Part shown: piece by piece, positions 24,277-35,386 of the stretch | Layout: every line of letters begins with the position of its first letter | Position numbering within the stretch: the stretch's first letter is position 1 | NCBI RefSeq assembly: GCF_047511655.1 | Contig: NC_133400.1 | Span: 6,716,001-6,780,000, forward strand | Length of the DNA stretch: 64,000 nt | DNA from: Castor canadensis | Lineage: Eukaryota; Chordata; Mammalia; Rodentia; Castoridae | Direction: 5' to 3' | Notes under the pieces: model-generated | Told to the model about the DNA's origin: nothing | Seen by the model: only the letters and a program-made list of their open reading frames with translations | Databases searched by the model: none | Made by a program: the position numbers and the translations under genes

Positions 24277-24481
24277 GTCCATTCTGATTGGTCACAGAGG
24301 CCATTCTCATTGGTCATCATGTCTATTTTGATTGGTCAAGGTGGCCATTCTAATTGGTCATGGCATCTATTCTGATTCACTCTGATTGGTCATGGCATTC
24401 ATTCTAATTTGTCCCCAAATTCATTCTGATTGCCACAGTGTCCATTCTGATTCCTCAGAGCATCCATATTAATTGGTTGGT
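24277..24481 (+). repeat. 22-bp minisatellite, about 9-10 diverged units, ATTGG-bearing
   Basis: Units follow CCATTCTGATTGGTCANNGNNT. The first four are exactly 22 bp apart; later ones vary or are shortened (24370s, 24450s). Most contain GATTGG or AATTGG, the reverse of a CCAAT box, spaced by about two helical turns. Confidence 0.85.
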
Positions 24482-24909
24482 GCTCACACAATTTCACCAC
24501 TTCTCTCAATAGAGACCTTCCTGGTTAATACCCATCCTTATCCAAGGCAATATCTTTTGATGAGGTTTGGTTTGGTTTGAGATCTGAACCAAAACCAGCT
24601 GACCTAGCTGGTACAGCACAGAGCTATGGAGACGAGGACATGACTCAGTTTGACATCTCTCGCCACCTGGAAAATCTCACTCTAGCAGTCACTTAATGGA
24701 GTTATCATGGGTTTTGCCACAGTGCTCATGGGACTCCTTTACTTGTGGGTTTGTTGACTGAAGATGACTGATATGTGCAGATGGAGAAACTTTACACTTA
24801 ATTTATTCAGTCTAAAAATACAGTTAAGTGCCAACTCTTTCCTAGGTGCAAAAGAGGCAACAGTAAACATGAAAGCTTGGATGGCATGTCCAGCTCTCAT
24901 GGAGCTTAT

Positions 24910-24964
24910 GTCATCATCATCATCACCATCATTGTCATCATCGTCACCTTCACCATCACCATCC
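24910..24964 (+). repeat. (CAT)n/(CATCAC)n imperfect microsatellite
   Basis: CATCATCATCATCACCATCA-type run with variants. Confidence 0.9.
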
Positions 24965-25561
24965 AAACAAGAAATAAACTACCTCGGTTTCTCTTGGGAA
25001 GACTCCTAATTTGTTGGTATAAGTCAGATTTTCAGGTCAACCACAGTGTTTAGCAACTAGCTATGACAACCATCTGTGTACCGTAAGGGAGCCCCCACTT
25101 ACAGAAAACAGGCTGAGTGCTCATTGGTCAGCTTTGAGGAAGTCACCAGTGGAGGTTGAAGGAAACACCTTCACCCACTCCCCTGCAAAAGCAAGATATG
25201 AGGCTCATACTTGTGCACAAAAATCAGTCCACCCAGGAGATCCTGCCTTTTCAGCTTCCTCCCCAGGGATATCCCTAGCAACAGCCTTCTAGGTTCAAGG
25301 ATAACACATGCATAGTATAAATAAATTAGAATATGCAAATGCACAGAGAGGACCCAAAGAGGAAAAAATCATTTATTAACCCAATACCCAGAGATGACCT
25401 CTGTTAACATTTGGGAGGGTGGACTAGCCTTCCATATTTCTTTAAATCCCTGTCCATGTCTATATCCAGAATCCGACATCAGTACTTGACTTTGAATTAT
25501 CACAACACAACCAGCTGCATAGTGGTTAACAGTCTTCTTACATTTTTCTTACCCCATCTAG
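24965..25561. other. Intron 6 end: nothing recognised
   Basis: Only the T-rich run and CATCTAG acceptor of exon 7 are evident. Confidence 0.5.
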
Positions 25562-25966
25562 GGACAGGGGTGACTTATACTGTGCTTTTGGGTAACATAA
25601 CTCTGGCTGAGTTTACCTCCCAGAGGGATTTGCTACCCTACAATCTGACCCTGGACAAAGAAACCCAGGAGCTGATGGGCCCTGGGACACACCACCTGGA
25701 GATCCAAGCCGTCAGCAACAGCACCACCTCTGCACCTTCTGGAAATGTCACCGTCTACTTTGTGGAGTTGTTGTCGGGGCTGGAGGCCTCCTGGGGTTCT
25801 GACCATGTGCAGCTTGGACAGGACCTATTGATCAATGTCTCAGTGGCTAATGGAACCCTGGAGGAGCTAACCTTTGAGGTGGTGGGACTCAATGCAAACT
25901 TCTCCCAGAAGGAAGAGCGTTTTGGGGAGCCATCTGGGACTTACCATGTGACACTTCCTGTTGAAG
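25562..25966 (+). CDS. PKD1L2: PKD1L2 exon 7: Ig-like/REJ ectodomain segment
   Basis: At 405 nt this is the longest exon in the window, acceptor CATCTAG. It contains several N-glycosylation sequons (NIT, NLT, NST, NVT, NVS, NGT, NFS), as expected for an extracellular region. The stretch [15 protein letters not shown] and the strand-rich sequence after it resemble Ig-like and REJ-type folds of polycystin-1 proteins. Phase 1 in, phase 1 out, donor GTACTC. The reading frame is fully open. Confidence 0.92.
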
Positions 25967-27589
25967 GTACTCAGGGTTGGTGGCTCCCCTTCCAAACTTC
26001 CCTCTTCTTCCCTCTCTGACTTGGTGCCAGAGCAGCTTTTGGTGGTGTTTTGGGTACCACCATGGCTCACTTGGCTATCCTACCTGAGTCCTTCCTTCCA
26101 AGTAGAGAGAAGACACATATTATCTGCCTTCAAAGAGCTTACAGCTGCACGGGCTCTCTACCTGGAAAACTCCTCATAAAGCAGGGGCTGTCCTGTGTGC
26201 GGCAGGACATTCAGCACCAACCCTGATTTCCACCCACTAGATGCAAGTAGCATCAGAGCCCCAAGTCATGACTGCTAAAAATGTCCCCAGACTCTGCCCA
26301 ACAGCCCCTTTGAGCACTACTGAAAGAAAGCAGGTGGGTTCAGATTTCTTCCCACATTTCTGGAGGAGAGGATGGTTTCAGAAACTGTGGATATGCCATG
26401 GAGAGAGGTGAAAAACTGAATGGTTTGCACTAGACAGGGAGTGGGGAGAGGAAGTGTCGGGATGAGGCTGGCACCAACCGGGGGCAGAGATCACAGCACA
26501 AATTTGCATCTGGAAGCAACTGAGGGCCCTCGAGGGCAGAGGGATGAGATCAGCAGGCAGCAATGAGACAAGACTCTCCTGCATACCCAGGACCTTCCAT
26601 GCAGCTCCCCCTAGAGGTGTGTAAGGAAATGGTAACTTGGCAGGTGTGGGGTTCCCAGGCCCTCAGCTTGGTGCCTAGCCGAAGGAACAGTAAATTCCTG
26701 AAACTGTCAGATATTAAGGGTCCCACTTGAAACAGGAAGGACACACAATGCAGAGGCTACAACCCACGTGCCAATTGGGTTTTGTTTCCCATCACTACTA
26801 TACAAGTTACTTGGTGGGGGAAATTTAAACCTTACTGATTGACATTCTCACTCATGCTCAGATGATGACACAATTTTCCTTTCCCTAAGACAAACAGAAT
26901 CTGGTTTACTGCAGGGAAAGGGCAGCTGGAGGGTGGGATAGGATGGACTGTTTGCACCTGGTGGTATCAGTTTGGTCCTGCCTGGCTGTCTCCAGCCCAG
27001 CAAATGTTTGAAGCTGCCTCTTGTGGGAGTGACTGTGGGCTCCCAAGGCCCCTTCCGGGCCACAGCTCCCACAATGGTCACTCAGCTGGCCATATCTGCA
27101 CAGCAGGTGCCTCTCCTGGCCTTTCCCTCCTCCCTCCCAGCTGCAGCAGCCTCACTCCCTAAGGCCCTTATCTGGCACATAGGAAAATCTTACCAATTCT
27201 GTCTACTTCTAGCCAGCCCTGGGTATTTCCCAGTCACTGACCAGCCCTTCACTCTCTCCCTTCACCTTTTCTCTCCCTCTCTGCCCTCCACCACAGACTA
27301 CTCCTACAAGGCATAAGGAGCCTGCCTATGGCATCCCAACCTCAAAGAATACAAGCTAGCTTTCCAAGGAAAGGTCTCTCTAGAAGACCTCTCTAGGCTG
27401 GGAACAGAAGGAAGGCCCCTCCTCATCACTCTGTCCCACAAAGGGAGAAGGAATGAGATGTGAATGTGTTAGTCACCTTCTCCAAATAAACCTTCCAAAC
27501 CTCTCTCTCCTCTTGACCCTGTCTACAATCCTGTCACATCTTTCCCTTGCTGGAATCTCTAATGTGACTCATCCTTTAAAATGTAGTTC
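25967..27589. other. Intron 7 left part: nothing recognised
   Basis: No conserved coding block or clear transposon was identified. Composition is ordinary unique-looking intronic sequence. Confidence 0.5.
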
Positions 27590-27815
27590 CAGCTCTGGCT
27601 TCAACCCATGAACCATTTCTTTCTCTCTTGAGGTCGAAGTGATCTGTACCCCCAAGCCCACTATGTCCCTATGTCAAGTCCTTCCAGGGTGTGGCACCTA
27701 CTGTCTGTGTATCACTAGATAGATGATATGGCCCCTGAGGACAGGGACCATGTTCCTTCATCTCTGTGTCCCCCCAGAGCCTTGCCATGCTCAGTGTACA
27801 TACAGCAGGGGTTCA
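27590..27815 (+). repeat. L2-like LINE 3' end
   Basis: CCCTGAGGACAGGGACCATG, then CCAGAGCCTTGCCATGCTCA and GGTTCATTAAATGCTGA follow the order of L2 3' ends. Confidence 0.65.
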
Positions 27816-27927
27816 TTAAATGCTGAGAGAGATTCAGAAACACCCCTCTGACTGGACAGGGGAAACCCTCACTGGCAGAGATGTCTCAGGAAGGGTTGAG
27901 CTGTCAGTGATGGCGCCGTAACTCTAG

Positions 27928-28146
<219 letters not shown>

Positions 28147-28179
28147 TAAAGAGGCAATGATAAAAAAATACTATGAAAA

Positions 28180-28400
28180 GCTGGGCACCGGTGGCTCATG
28201 CCTGTAATCCTAGTTACTTGGGAGGGTGAGATTGGGAGGATCACAGTTTGAGGCTAGGGGTTTGAGGCAAATAGTTCACAAGACCCCCATCTCCAACATA
28301 ACCAGAGCAAAATGGACTGGCAGTGTAGCTCAAGTGGTAGAGCACCTGCTTTGCAAGCGTGAAGCCCTGAGTTCAAACCCCAGTCCCACCAAGAAAAAAA
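28180..28400 (+). repeat. B1-ID dimeric SINE
   Basis: GCACCGGTGGCTCATGCCTG, then TAGCTCAAGTGGTAGAGCAC and GAGTTCAAACCCCAGTCCCA. One of the least diverged dimers in the window. Confidence 0.9.
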
Positions 28401-28528
28401 AATAACCAACTGCACTGAATAGGTACTTTTCTCATCATTGTTCCTTAAAAAGCACAACTGTTAATGTGACATTTGCATTATTTTGAGCATTATAAGTAAT
28501 CTAAAGATGATTTAAAGTATATGAAATG

Positions 28529-28606
28529 GGCTGGGGGTATAGCTCAGTTGTAGAGGGCTGCCTATCACATAGGAGGCCCTAAGTTCCATCCCCAGCACTG
28601 AAGAAA
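28529..28606 (+). repeat. ID-like SINE
   Basis: GGGGGTATAGCTCAGTTGTA and TTCCATCCCCAGCACTGAAG. Confidence 0.8.
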
Positions 28607-28779
28607 AACAACCAAAAACCCTACAAGATGATATGCACATGTTTTATGTAAAATACAATGCAGTTTCATATAAGGGATTGAGCATCCTCAGATTTTGATA
28701 TCTGTCCCCTCAAATTCTGGGGACAACCATACAGGAAAACATTCAACCACTGACATGAGTTCTAAAAGAGGAGAGCTTG

Positions 28780-30640
28780 TATTAGTTATGGTGTTTAGGC
28801 TGTAAGTAACAGAAAATCCAAGCCAAGTGGCTTTAAATTCAGAGCTTTCTTAGCTCACATAACAAGAAGTTAGGAGGTAAGTAGTTCCAGGGCTGATTCA
28901 GTGACACTAGCAGGGACCCAGGCTTAGTCTGTCATCTTTCCAGCATCCTCAGAGCTTTGTCTTTGTCTTTAGTCCTGTTTCTCATGGAATCAAGGTGGCT
29001 GCTATAGCTTCTGACATCATATGTCAACCCAGCCTTATTCAGCATCAGCCAAAGGAAGTTTCCTCGTAAGCATTTCTTTTTATTAGGGGACTTTCTCACT
29101 GGCACCTAGCAGTCTTTCCTCAGACACTAATGCCAGGAAAGCAGGTATGCAGAATTTTTGGACTCCGTGGTAGAAGGTGGATTCCAGCTGTCAAGAGGAA
29201 GGGTGGGGTAATGGCTGGGCTAGCCAGCTATCAGGAGCCATCCCAGAGCTGAAAGTTAATCGTGAATATGTTTGTTGCCAGGACTTTTTGGTAGCAAGGG
29301 ACAGGAAAGCAGTACAAAGTGGTTCAAGTCAAAAGGAAATTTTATTAATTCATAAAATGAAAAGTCCAGGGGATACATATCATGTTAAGTACTGATGTAG
29401 CAGCACTCAAGCAGCATCTTCAGAAACCTGCCCCTTTCCATCTCCTGTTCTGTGTCGGCTTCATTCTCATTCTCCCTTCCCCAGCAACAGCAAGATGGCC
29501 CACATTTGGATCCTCACCCACAAAGGAGTAATCCCACCCCATGCTGGACGCTTCGAGCAGAAGTCCTGAAGCTACTTTGCTGGTCCATGCTCAGTGCATA
29601 TTCCCTCCTGGCCCAGCTGCTGAGACCATAGGAGCTGGCACTCAGTTTGGGCAGGACAGGACCACAGGTACATCCTGGAGCTCAGTGAAGCTCCACCCAC
29701 TCGAAGGATAGAGATTAGGGATGGTTCTCTGGGAAATGTCACTCATAGGTGCTCTTGTCAAAAGAAGGGGGCATAGATGCCTGCATGGAGGGAAGACACT
29801 ATCAGATGTTCATTCAACTGTCCACAGCCCTCCTTTTTCATGTACAGGATTTGAGGCTCAAAGAGGTTAACAGATTTTGCAGACATCACTCAGCTAATTT
29901 GTGGTAGAAACAGAGGCAGCAGCTATTTTGCTTGATATCTTCATCCAGGCTTGTTGAACTGTCTTTCTTCTCAAGGTATTAGAGGCTACTTTGGCATCCT
30001 AGCTTTGCTTTGTACAATTTCACAGAGCTTCACAGTTGTAGTTGTGTGAATGAGAATTCCCTGGGAGAGAATCTTTTAAAGATCAATAGTGCATGGCTCT
30101 TAACATATTCCATGTCACTGGCTATCCCTCTCTTAGTCACTACCCTTTAGTTAGGTATTAATCCTATTAACATTTCAATATCCTCTGAGATATCAATGAA
30201 ATATGCCTTTTCATTTTGCTATACGCCACACTTGCCTTCTATACAGATGTAGAGTGTATGAAGCAATGGTATAGACGGCACTGCATTTAGTAACCCTGGA
30301 GTGCTCAGAACCAGGAATTGCTTGAGTCTTATTTGCAGATGAGGAAACCAAACTTAGAAGGAACAACTAAGCTGCCAAGTTCACAGAACTAATAAGGGGC
30401 CAGAAAAAGATGTAAAAACACAGCATTGATGTACTGTGGCTGCACAGTACACATGACACCCTCAGTAATGTCATGTTAGTAGGATGAGATCCACCTTGCT
30501 GAGAACAGTCACACCACAGAATTCAGCATATGCTAAAGGTCAAGGCTCCTGCACCCATCCCTCCGTTGGCAGTTCAATGTCAGGGGCACACAGATGTGCG
30601 GGTCTGACTCCAAATCCATCTTGATGGCTGACTTGATTGG
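28780..30640. other. Intron 8 interior: old repeats, no gene
   Basis: 28785-29040 and 29280-29640 look like degraded interspersed elements (AAGTGGCTTTAAATTCAGAG; CAAAAGGAAATTTTATTAAT) that I cannot name. MIR-like antisense pieces lie near 29850-29930 and 30335-30400. Confidence 0.4.
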
Positions 30641-30644
30641 ATTC

Positions 30645-30990
30645 AGAGATTCCTAGGAGATTTGTAAAGTACACCTTTGAGTGTGTTGGTGAGGGTATTT
30701 CCAGGGAGGATTAACTAAGGGGGTAAAGACACACCCTGAATGTGTGCTACCCACATAGGCTGGGGGCTCTAATGAAATGCAAATGCAGGCATTTCTCTTT
30801 CTCTCTCTCTCTTCCTCCCTCCCTTTTTCCCTCCCATCCCCCTTCCTGACCACCATGATTTGAGCTGCTTTGCTCCACCATGCCCTTTCCACCATGATGG
30901 ACTGAAACCTCTGAAACTGTGAGCCAAAATAAATCATTCCCCCCTTTAGGTTGTTTCCCTCAGGTGTTTGTCACAGTGATGAAAAGTCTG
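30645..30990. repeat. Probable LTR-type interspersed repeat relic
   Basis: TCTCTTTCTCTCTCTCTCTT with a later GTGAGCCAAAATAAATCATT and GGTGTTTGTCACAGTGATGA is a recurrent rodent repeat tail. The family is uncertain. Confidence 0.4.
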
Positions 30991-31167
30991 ACAAAGTTCG
31001 CATTGGTAGCTGTGTCTTCCTTAACTACCAAAGAGGTATCCTTAGTCCAGCGGTAGACATGATGGCTTTGCTTTTGATCCGCTTCCCTATGAACCAAATG
31101 GTTGCTCTGTTCCCCTGAGCCATTCTCCAAGACATGATGCCTCTGGGACATGTTCCGCACGACCCTC

Positions 31168-31281
31168 TGACTCTGCTTTTTTTTGTTTTTGAGAGGTCTC
31201 AAATTCCTGTGCTCAAGTGGTCCTCCCGCCTCAGTCTCCTGAGTAGCCGAGACTAACTACAAGCACATGTCATCATGCCCA
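31168..31281 (-). repeat. B1-like SINE, antisense
   Basis: TTGAGAGGTCTCAAATTCCT, CTCAGTCTCCTGAGTAGCCG. Confidence 0.65.
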
Positions 31282-31319
31282 GATCACACTTCCTTTTGAC
31301 ACCTTTCACAAGGGTTTTC

Positions 31320-31744
31320 TTTTTTTTTTCTTTTATTATTCATATGTGCATACAAGGCTTGGTTCATTTCTCCCCCCTGCCCCCACCCCCTCCCTTACCA
31401 CCCACTCCACCCCCTCCCGCTCCCCCCACCTCAATACCCAGCAGAAACTATTTTGCCCTTATCTCTAATTTTGTTGTAGAGAGAGTATAAGCAATAATAG
31501 GAAGGAACAAGGGGTTTTGCTGGTTGAGATAAGGATAGCTATACAGGGCATTGACTCACATTGATTTCCTGTGCATGGGTGTTACCTTCTAGGTTAATTC
31601 TTTTTGATCTAACCTTTTCTCTAGTTCCTGGTCCCCTTTTCCTATTGGCCTCAGTTGCTTTAAGGTATCTGCTTTAGTTTCTCTGCATTAAGGGCAACAA
31701 ATGCTAGCTAGTTTTTTAGGTGTCTTACCTATCCTCACCCCTCC
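31320..31744 (-). mobile_element. Antisense 5'-truncated L1 3' end with 13-bp target duplication, next to exon 9
   Basis: CACAAGGGTTTTC flanks the insert at 31307-31319 and 31745-31757. The insert begins with poly(T), continues with TTATTCATATGTGCATACAA and a C-rich tract (the complement of the purine tract at 825-860), and contains the complement of CTGTATAGCTATCCT seen at 717. Only 36 bp separate the right duplication from exon 9. Confidence 0.88.
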
Positions 31745-31793
31745 CACAAGGGTTTTCATAAAAGCTTAATGTTGGTTTCCATTGTGTTCACAG

Positions 31794-31843
31794 CCCCTGC
31801 TAGTCTCCAAGAGCCATCTGGAATGAGTACTGAAGAAAAGAAT
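31794..31843 (+). CDS. PKD1L2: PKD1L2 exon 9: short ectodomain linker
   Basis: The acceptor TTCACAG precedes CCCCTGCTAG; the peptide APASLQEPSGMSTEEKN links exon 8 (phase 1) to exon 10 (phase 0) at donor GTGAGT. An antisense L1 3' fragment (31320-31744) ends only 49 bp before the exon, so the usable branch-point and pyrimidine region is confined to that gap. The exon is assigned by phase and position more than by a domain signature. Confidence 0.75.
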
Positions 31844-31929
31844 GTGAGTATCTTTTTTTAGACATTTAACTTAACGAGAAAAAGGTGTCCAGGCACTCCA
31901 CTCTGGATGTTTCAGGAGACACTGAGCCG

Positions 31930-32300
31930 TAGGCGCCACTGTTTTTGGTATCAATAGCAAGATCAGTAGGAATTCCCAAGCTTCTCCAGAGACCCAGAAA
32001 GAATGAAGTCTAACAAAGCATGCTCTCCAACAACAGAAGTACATTGTAGATCAGTAACAACCCATCTAGGTAATGTAGACATTCCACATATCTTAGAAAT
32101 TAAACAGCACCCTTCAGTAAAAAATTCATGGGTCAAAGAAGAAATCATATGAGAAATTGAAAAGCATTTCTAGCTAAATGATAATACAACGTAGCCCGGG
32201 TTGTGGGATGCAGCTAAGACAGTACTTAAAGGGAAATTTGTAGCCTTAACTGCTTCTATAAGAAAACAATCACTGCTCTTCGGTGTTTACAGAAAGACCG
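31930..32300 (+). repeat. Old L1 ORF2 fragment
   Basis: TTGTGGGATGCAGCTAAGAC and AAAGGGAAATTTGTAGCCTT, with the upstream AATTAAACAGCACCC block, match a conserved stretch of L1 ORF2. The translated piece is short and broken. Confidence 0.65.
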
Positions 32301-32359
32301 GTCTTCAAACCCTTGCCATTGACATAGTTCATGCATACTCGAACAGTAACAAAGGCCTA

Positions 32360-32629
32360 TTGTTTCTCAGCCTCTTGGCTAAGATCAAATCTAGTATCTG
32401 GGCTGACAGAGCGGCTCAAGTGGTAGAGCACCTGCCTAGCAAGTGTCAGGCCCTGAGTTCAAACCCCAGTACTGCAAAAAAAAAAAAAAAAGTATGTTTT
32501 CTTACCAGTTTAGTGTCTGACATATCCTCTACCCAGGACAACCATATGAAATGTATTTTTGAAGCAGGAATGGGAATAGGAGCTTGGTCCATTGTACTTT
32601 CAGGAATGTTTCCCCTTAAGGAAGAAAAA
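32360..32629 (+). pseudogene. RNU2 (pseudogene): U2 snRNA retropseudogene, split by an ID-like SINE
   Basis: 32362-32400 matches the U2 5' end (CTTGGCTAAGATCAA, then TAGTATCTG). After the inserted SINE (32401-32490) the U2 body resumes: TCTTACCAGTTTAGTGTCTG, TCCTCTACCCAGGACAA, GAATAGGAGCTTGGTCC, and a shortened 3' end before an A-rich tail. AGTAACAAAGRCCTATT flanks the unit at 32345-32361 and 32630-32646 (16 of 17 identical), so it arose by L1-mediated retroposition. U2 normally base-pairs with the branch point; this copy is truncated in its 3' stem and interrupted, hence non-functional. Confidence 0.9.
32401..32490 (+). repeat. ID-like SINE inserted in the U2 pseudogene
   Basis: GCTCAAGTGGTAGAGCACCT and GAGTTCAAACCCCAGTACTG plus poly(A). 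AGTAT lies before (part of AGTATCTG) and after it, consistent with target duplication inside U2. Confidence 0.9.
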
Positions 32630-33427
32630 AGTAACAAAGACCTATTATGTATCTAGGATGTTCAAGGATTGATTGATTGATATTAGGGCTAGGAATGCAA
32701 TGGTGAACAAATAAGTGTGACCCCTATCTTCATGAAGCTGAGTGAGACAAATTAGAAGAACTAAGAAATTAAGAACTGTGATATGAATCCAATAAGGACC
32801 TCTGGCGTGCAGTGATTGCAGCTATCAGAGGGTGGTGTAGCAAATGTGGTCAGATGAGGCCTCTCAAGAGGTGACATGAAGACAAAACAGCAGAAGTATT
32901 GCTTTCTGAGTGTGGGTGGGACCAGAGGGCCTGCAGCTAGAAAAGCCTGAAGCCTGGAGCCTGGCCAGGGAGGGAACTAGGAGATTACAGGGCTGCATGG
33001 AGGCCCCATGGCACTGAGCTGTGGGTGCCAAGGTAAGGAGTCTGCATTTTATTCTTGGGCAATGGGAAACCATCAGAGGTTGAGTTCCATTGTAGCCTTG
33101 TCCTCTAGGCTTAAGCAAGAAGCTCCAAGGCCTGAGTTGTTCAACAGGTCTCACCAGAGTTTACTCCTAGAACACACTGTGCGTGTGTGGATCCCTCTTC
33201 ATAGAACCTGCATGCTCATTGCTGAGCCAGCTCTCCCTCCTCCTTCTGATTGCTCTGGGAACCTGTCCTCCCAGGAGCTTCCCCAGGCTCCCTGTCCCAT
33301 GTGTAAAGGTAACAGATCTGTGCTTTTCACAGAATCCACAGCAACATCTGGAGACAAATGCTATCAAATCCGTGGAGGAACTGGCCAATAGCCACAGACT
33401 AATCCACTCTGAGATTTGGCTAGCTCC

Positions 33428-33632
33428 AAGGCCTGCAATCCTTTTCTTGAGCATGCTAGACAAGTGCTCTATCACTTGAGCTACATCCCCTTCCCTTTGG
33501 AAGATTTTTGTACTTTGTTTTTGAGATAGGGTCTTGCTAACTTTGCCCATGGTTGGCCTTGAACTCGTCATCCTCCTGCCTGACTTCCCCAGTAACTGGA
33601 ATTATGAGTGTGTGCTACCAAGCCCAGCCAAA
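33428..33632 (-). repeat. B1-ID dimeric SINE, antisense
   Basis: CAAGTGCTCTATCACTTGAG (ID half) and GAGATAGGGTCTTGCTAACT (B1 half). Confidence 0.75.
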
Positions 33633-34058
33633 GGCCTGGATTATTAACCTACTGCCTCCCTCTTCCCAGTCTCCTGATTCCTTGGGACCCACTCTATTAG
33701 GACAGTCATCACTCTGATTTTTAACTGTCAGTTTGTATCCCTAACTTCAGGGCAAGGGCTGGGCCTTTGTTCCTGTATCTCCGGCAGCCTCTGTCTGTGC
33801 AGTTGAATGCATAGTGGGCCCTGAGCCCACCCTTGGAATAAAGTTCCTTCCCTAGTGATGCCAAACAGTGGGCTCCAGGTCCCACCAGGGCAGCAAGCTC
33901 ATACAGGGTCTTTCTCTGTCCTAAGCCTCATACTGTGGCCAGTCTTGGCAAGCATTGCCCTGGGGTGGAGGGTGGGTTAGCAGGGTGGCAGCAGCACTCC
34001 ACAGAGAGGCTAGGATAACTGTGGAGCGGTGCCTTACCACTGACCACTTCTTCCGCAG

Positions 34059-34176
34059 AGACACAAAGGGGATATAGAGGTGTATGTCAAGCCTGGTCTA
34101 TACGTGGATCCTTTCACAACAGTTACTCTGGACTGGCCAGGCGAAGACAAGGACTTACGCTTCCACTGGTCATGTG
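34059..34176 (+). CDS. PKD1L2: PKD1L2 exon 10: REJ-like region, start
   Basis: The acceptor TTCCGCAG starts in phase 0. The peptide includes [18 protein letters not shown], which resembles the L-D-x-S/W...F-x-W-x-C opening of REJ-like modules in polycystin-1 proteins. It ends phase 1 at GTAGGT. It is open. Confidence 0.9.
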
Positions 34177-35188
34177 GTAGGTGGTATGAGAGTGCTTGGA
34201 TTGTCATTTGTCACTCAGTGATGAGTAACAGCAGGTTTTGCTGTTTGTTTCTTCATCTTCACATCGACATTACTTATGACAGACATTTTGTGTAACTTGG
34301 ATCTCCCAAAGATTGTTAGTTCTGTGGAAATGGAAGCTAGGGGAATAGTGGCAAACCAAGGAGGGAGGATGGTCCCAAAGGCAGGTGGCAAGGGGTGTAG
34401 AGAATCAAATCCAATAATGCTAAAAGTCAGTCTGCTTTTCTATTACCAAACAAGTTCTGTAATGAAATATCCTTCCCCTCTGGGGTGGATCCTTTCCTTT
34501 GCCCCCACACCCCATATCACTGGGGAGAGTCTAGAAGGGGCATGGGTCAGGCATACTTTGACAAACCAAGATGGCAGCCCAAGCTTTTAGAAATGGGTGA
34601 CCTCCTTTTCATAGGGATACCCTAGCTGCATACACATTCTTTTAGAAATAAAATAAATGTCATCCATACTGTGCATGTTGTTGTTTTTTTTCATGTGGGG
34701 TGTGGATGGATAGACATCAATCAACAGAGATGAACTCACAGAGTTGCCCTCAAAAAAGCAGGTGACACATCACCCACAGATGGAAGTGCATAGCACCCAT
34801 GGGGACGTAGAGCTGTAGACAGCCTCCTGTATGTGGCATGACAAGGGCACTGAATTGAGGAACTGCCCTGGGTCTTCTCCCAGGGAAGAGATTCTGCTGG
34901 GGCTCTGTCCTGCCTCATGACTGCCTGAGCACCCAGTGAATGTCACTGGTGCAAACCTTCCAAGCAGATTCAGCAAGTTTTCTTGGCATCTGGGAGCAGT
35001 GTGGGTCTGTTCCAAAGTGACCCTCTGCAGCACCATTCCTGCAAACTACAAGTAACATTAAATACAATCTCTGGAGAGGGTGCTGTTAGTCGTGACCCCT
35101 TTCTTCTAAAAATCTTGAGCCTGAAGGTAGCACCTTGTGCCAGATTTGGGGTTTCTAATGGATAACAGCATCTGCTCATCTCTTTCAG
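34177..35188. other. Intron 10: nothing recognised
   Basis: No transposon or conserved coding block identified; ordinary intronic sequence ending in a TTTCAG acceptor. Confidence 0.5.
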
Positions 35189-35386
35189 GGCATTGCTGGG
35201 CCCAGTGGAATGACTGTGTTGAGAGGCGGCAGCTCCGCACAGACCAGAGGGAGCTGGTGGCCCCACCATTCTGCCTGCCACCGCCTGACTCTGCTGTCAC
35301 TCTGCGTTTGTCCATCCTGAGGGGCCAGGAGCTTGAAAATGAGACAGAGCAGTGTCCACCCCTCTGGACCTCAGGCCTAAAGTCAG
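35189..35386 (+). CDS. PKD1L2: PKD1L2 exon 11: REJ-like region, frameshifted near its 3' end
   Basis: The acceptor TTTCAG gives [12 protein letters not shown], then [19 protein letters not shown] and ELENETEQC. From about 35353 the frame switches: the last codons make sense as L-R-P-K-V in the frame that exon 12 needs (phase 2), whereas the upstream frame reaches the donor GTGGGT in phase 1. Joining to exon 12 in the upstream frame gives a TAA after about eight codons. A deletion of 1 mod 3 bases (about 10 nt by recollection of the human protein) in 35352-35372 is inferred. Skipping this exon alone does not restore frame. Confidence 0.87.

Noticed and set aside
24277..24481. Regularly spaced ATTGG units considered as a CRISPR-like array
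   Set aside because: Tandem contiguous 22-bp units with no unique spacers, in a mammalian intron.
24910..24964. Regular CAT repeat considered as a CRISPR-like or coding repeat
   Set aside because: A simple microsatellite without spacers.
32201..32656. A 151-codon open frame over the U2 pseudogene and SINE
   Set aside because: Composite of L1, U2 and SINE sequence, not a gene.
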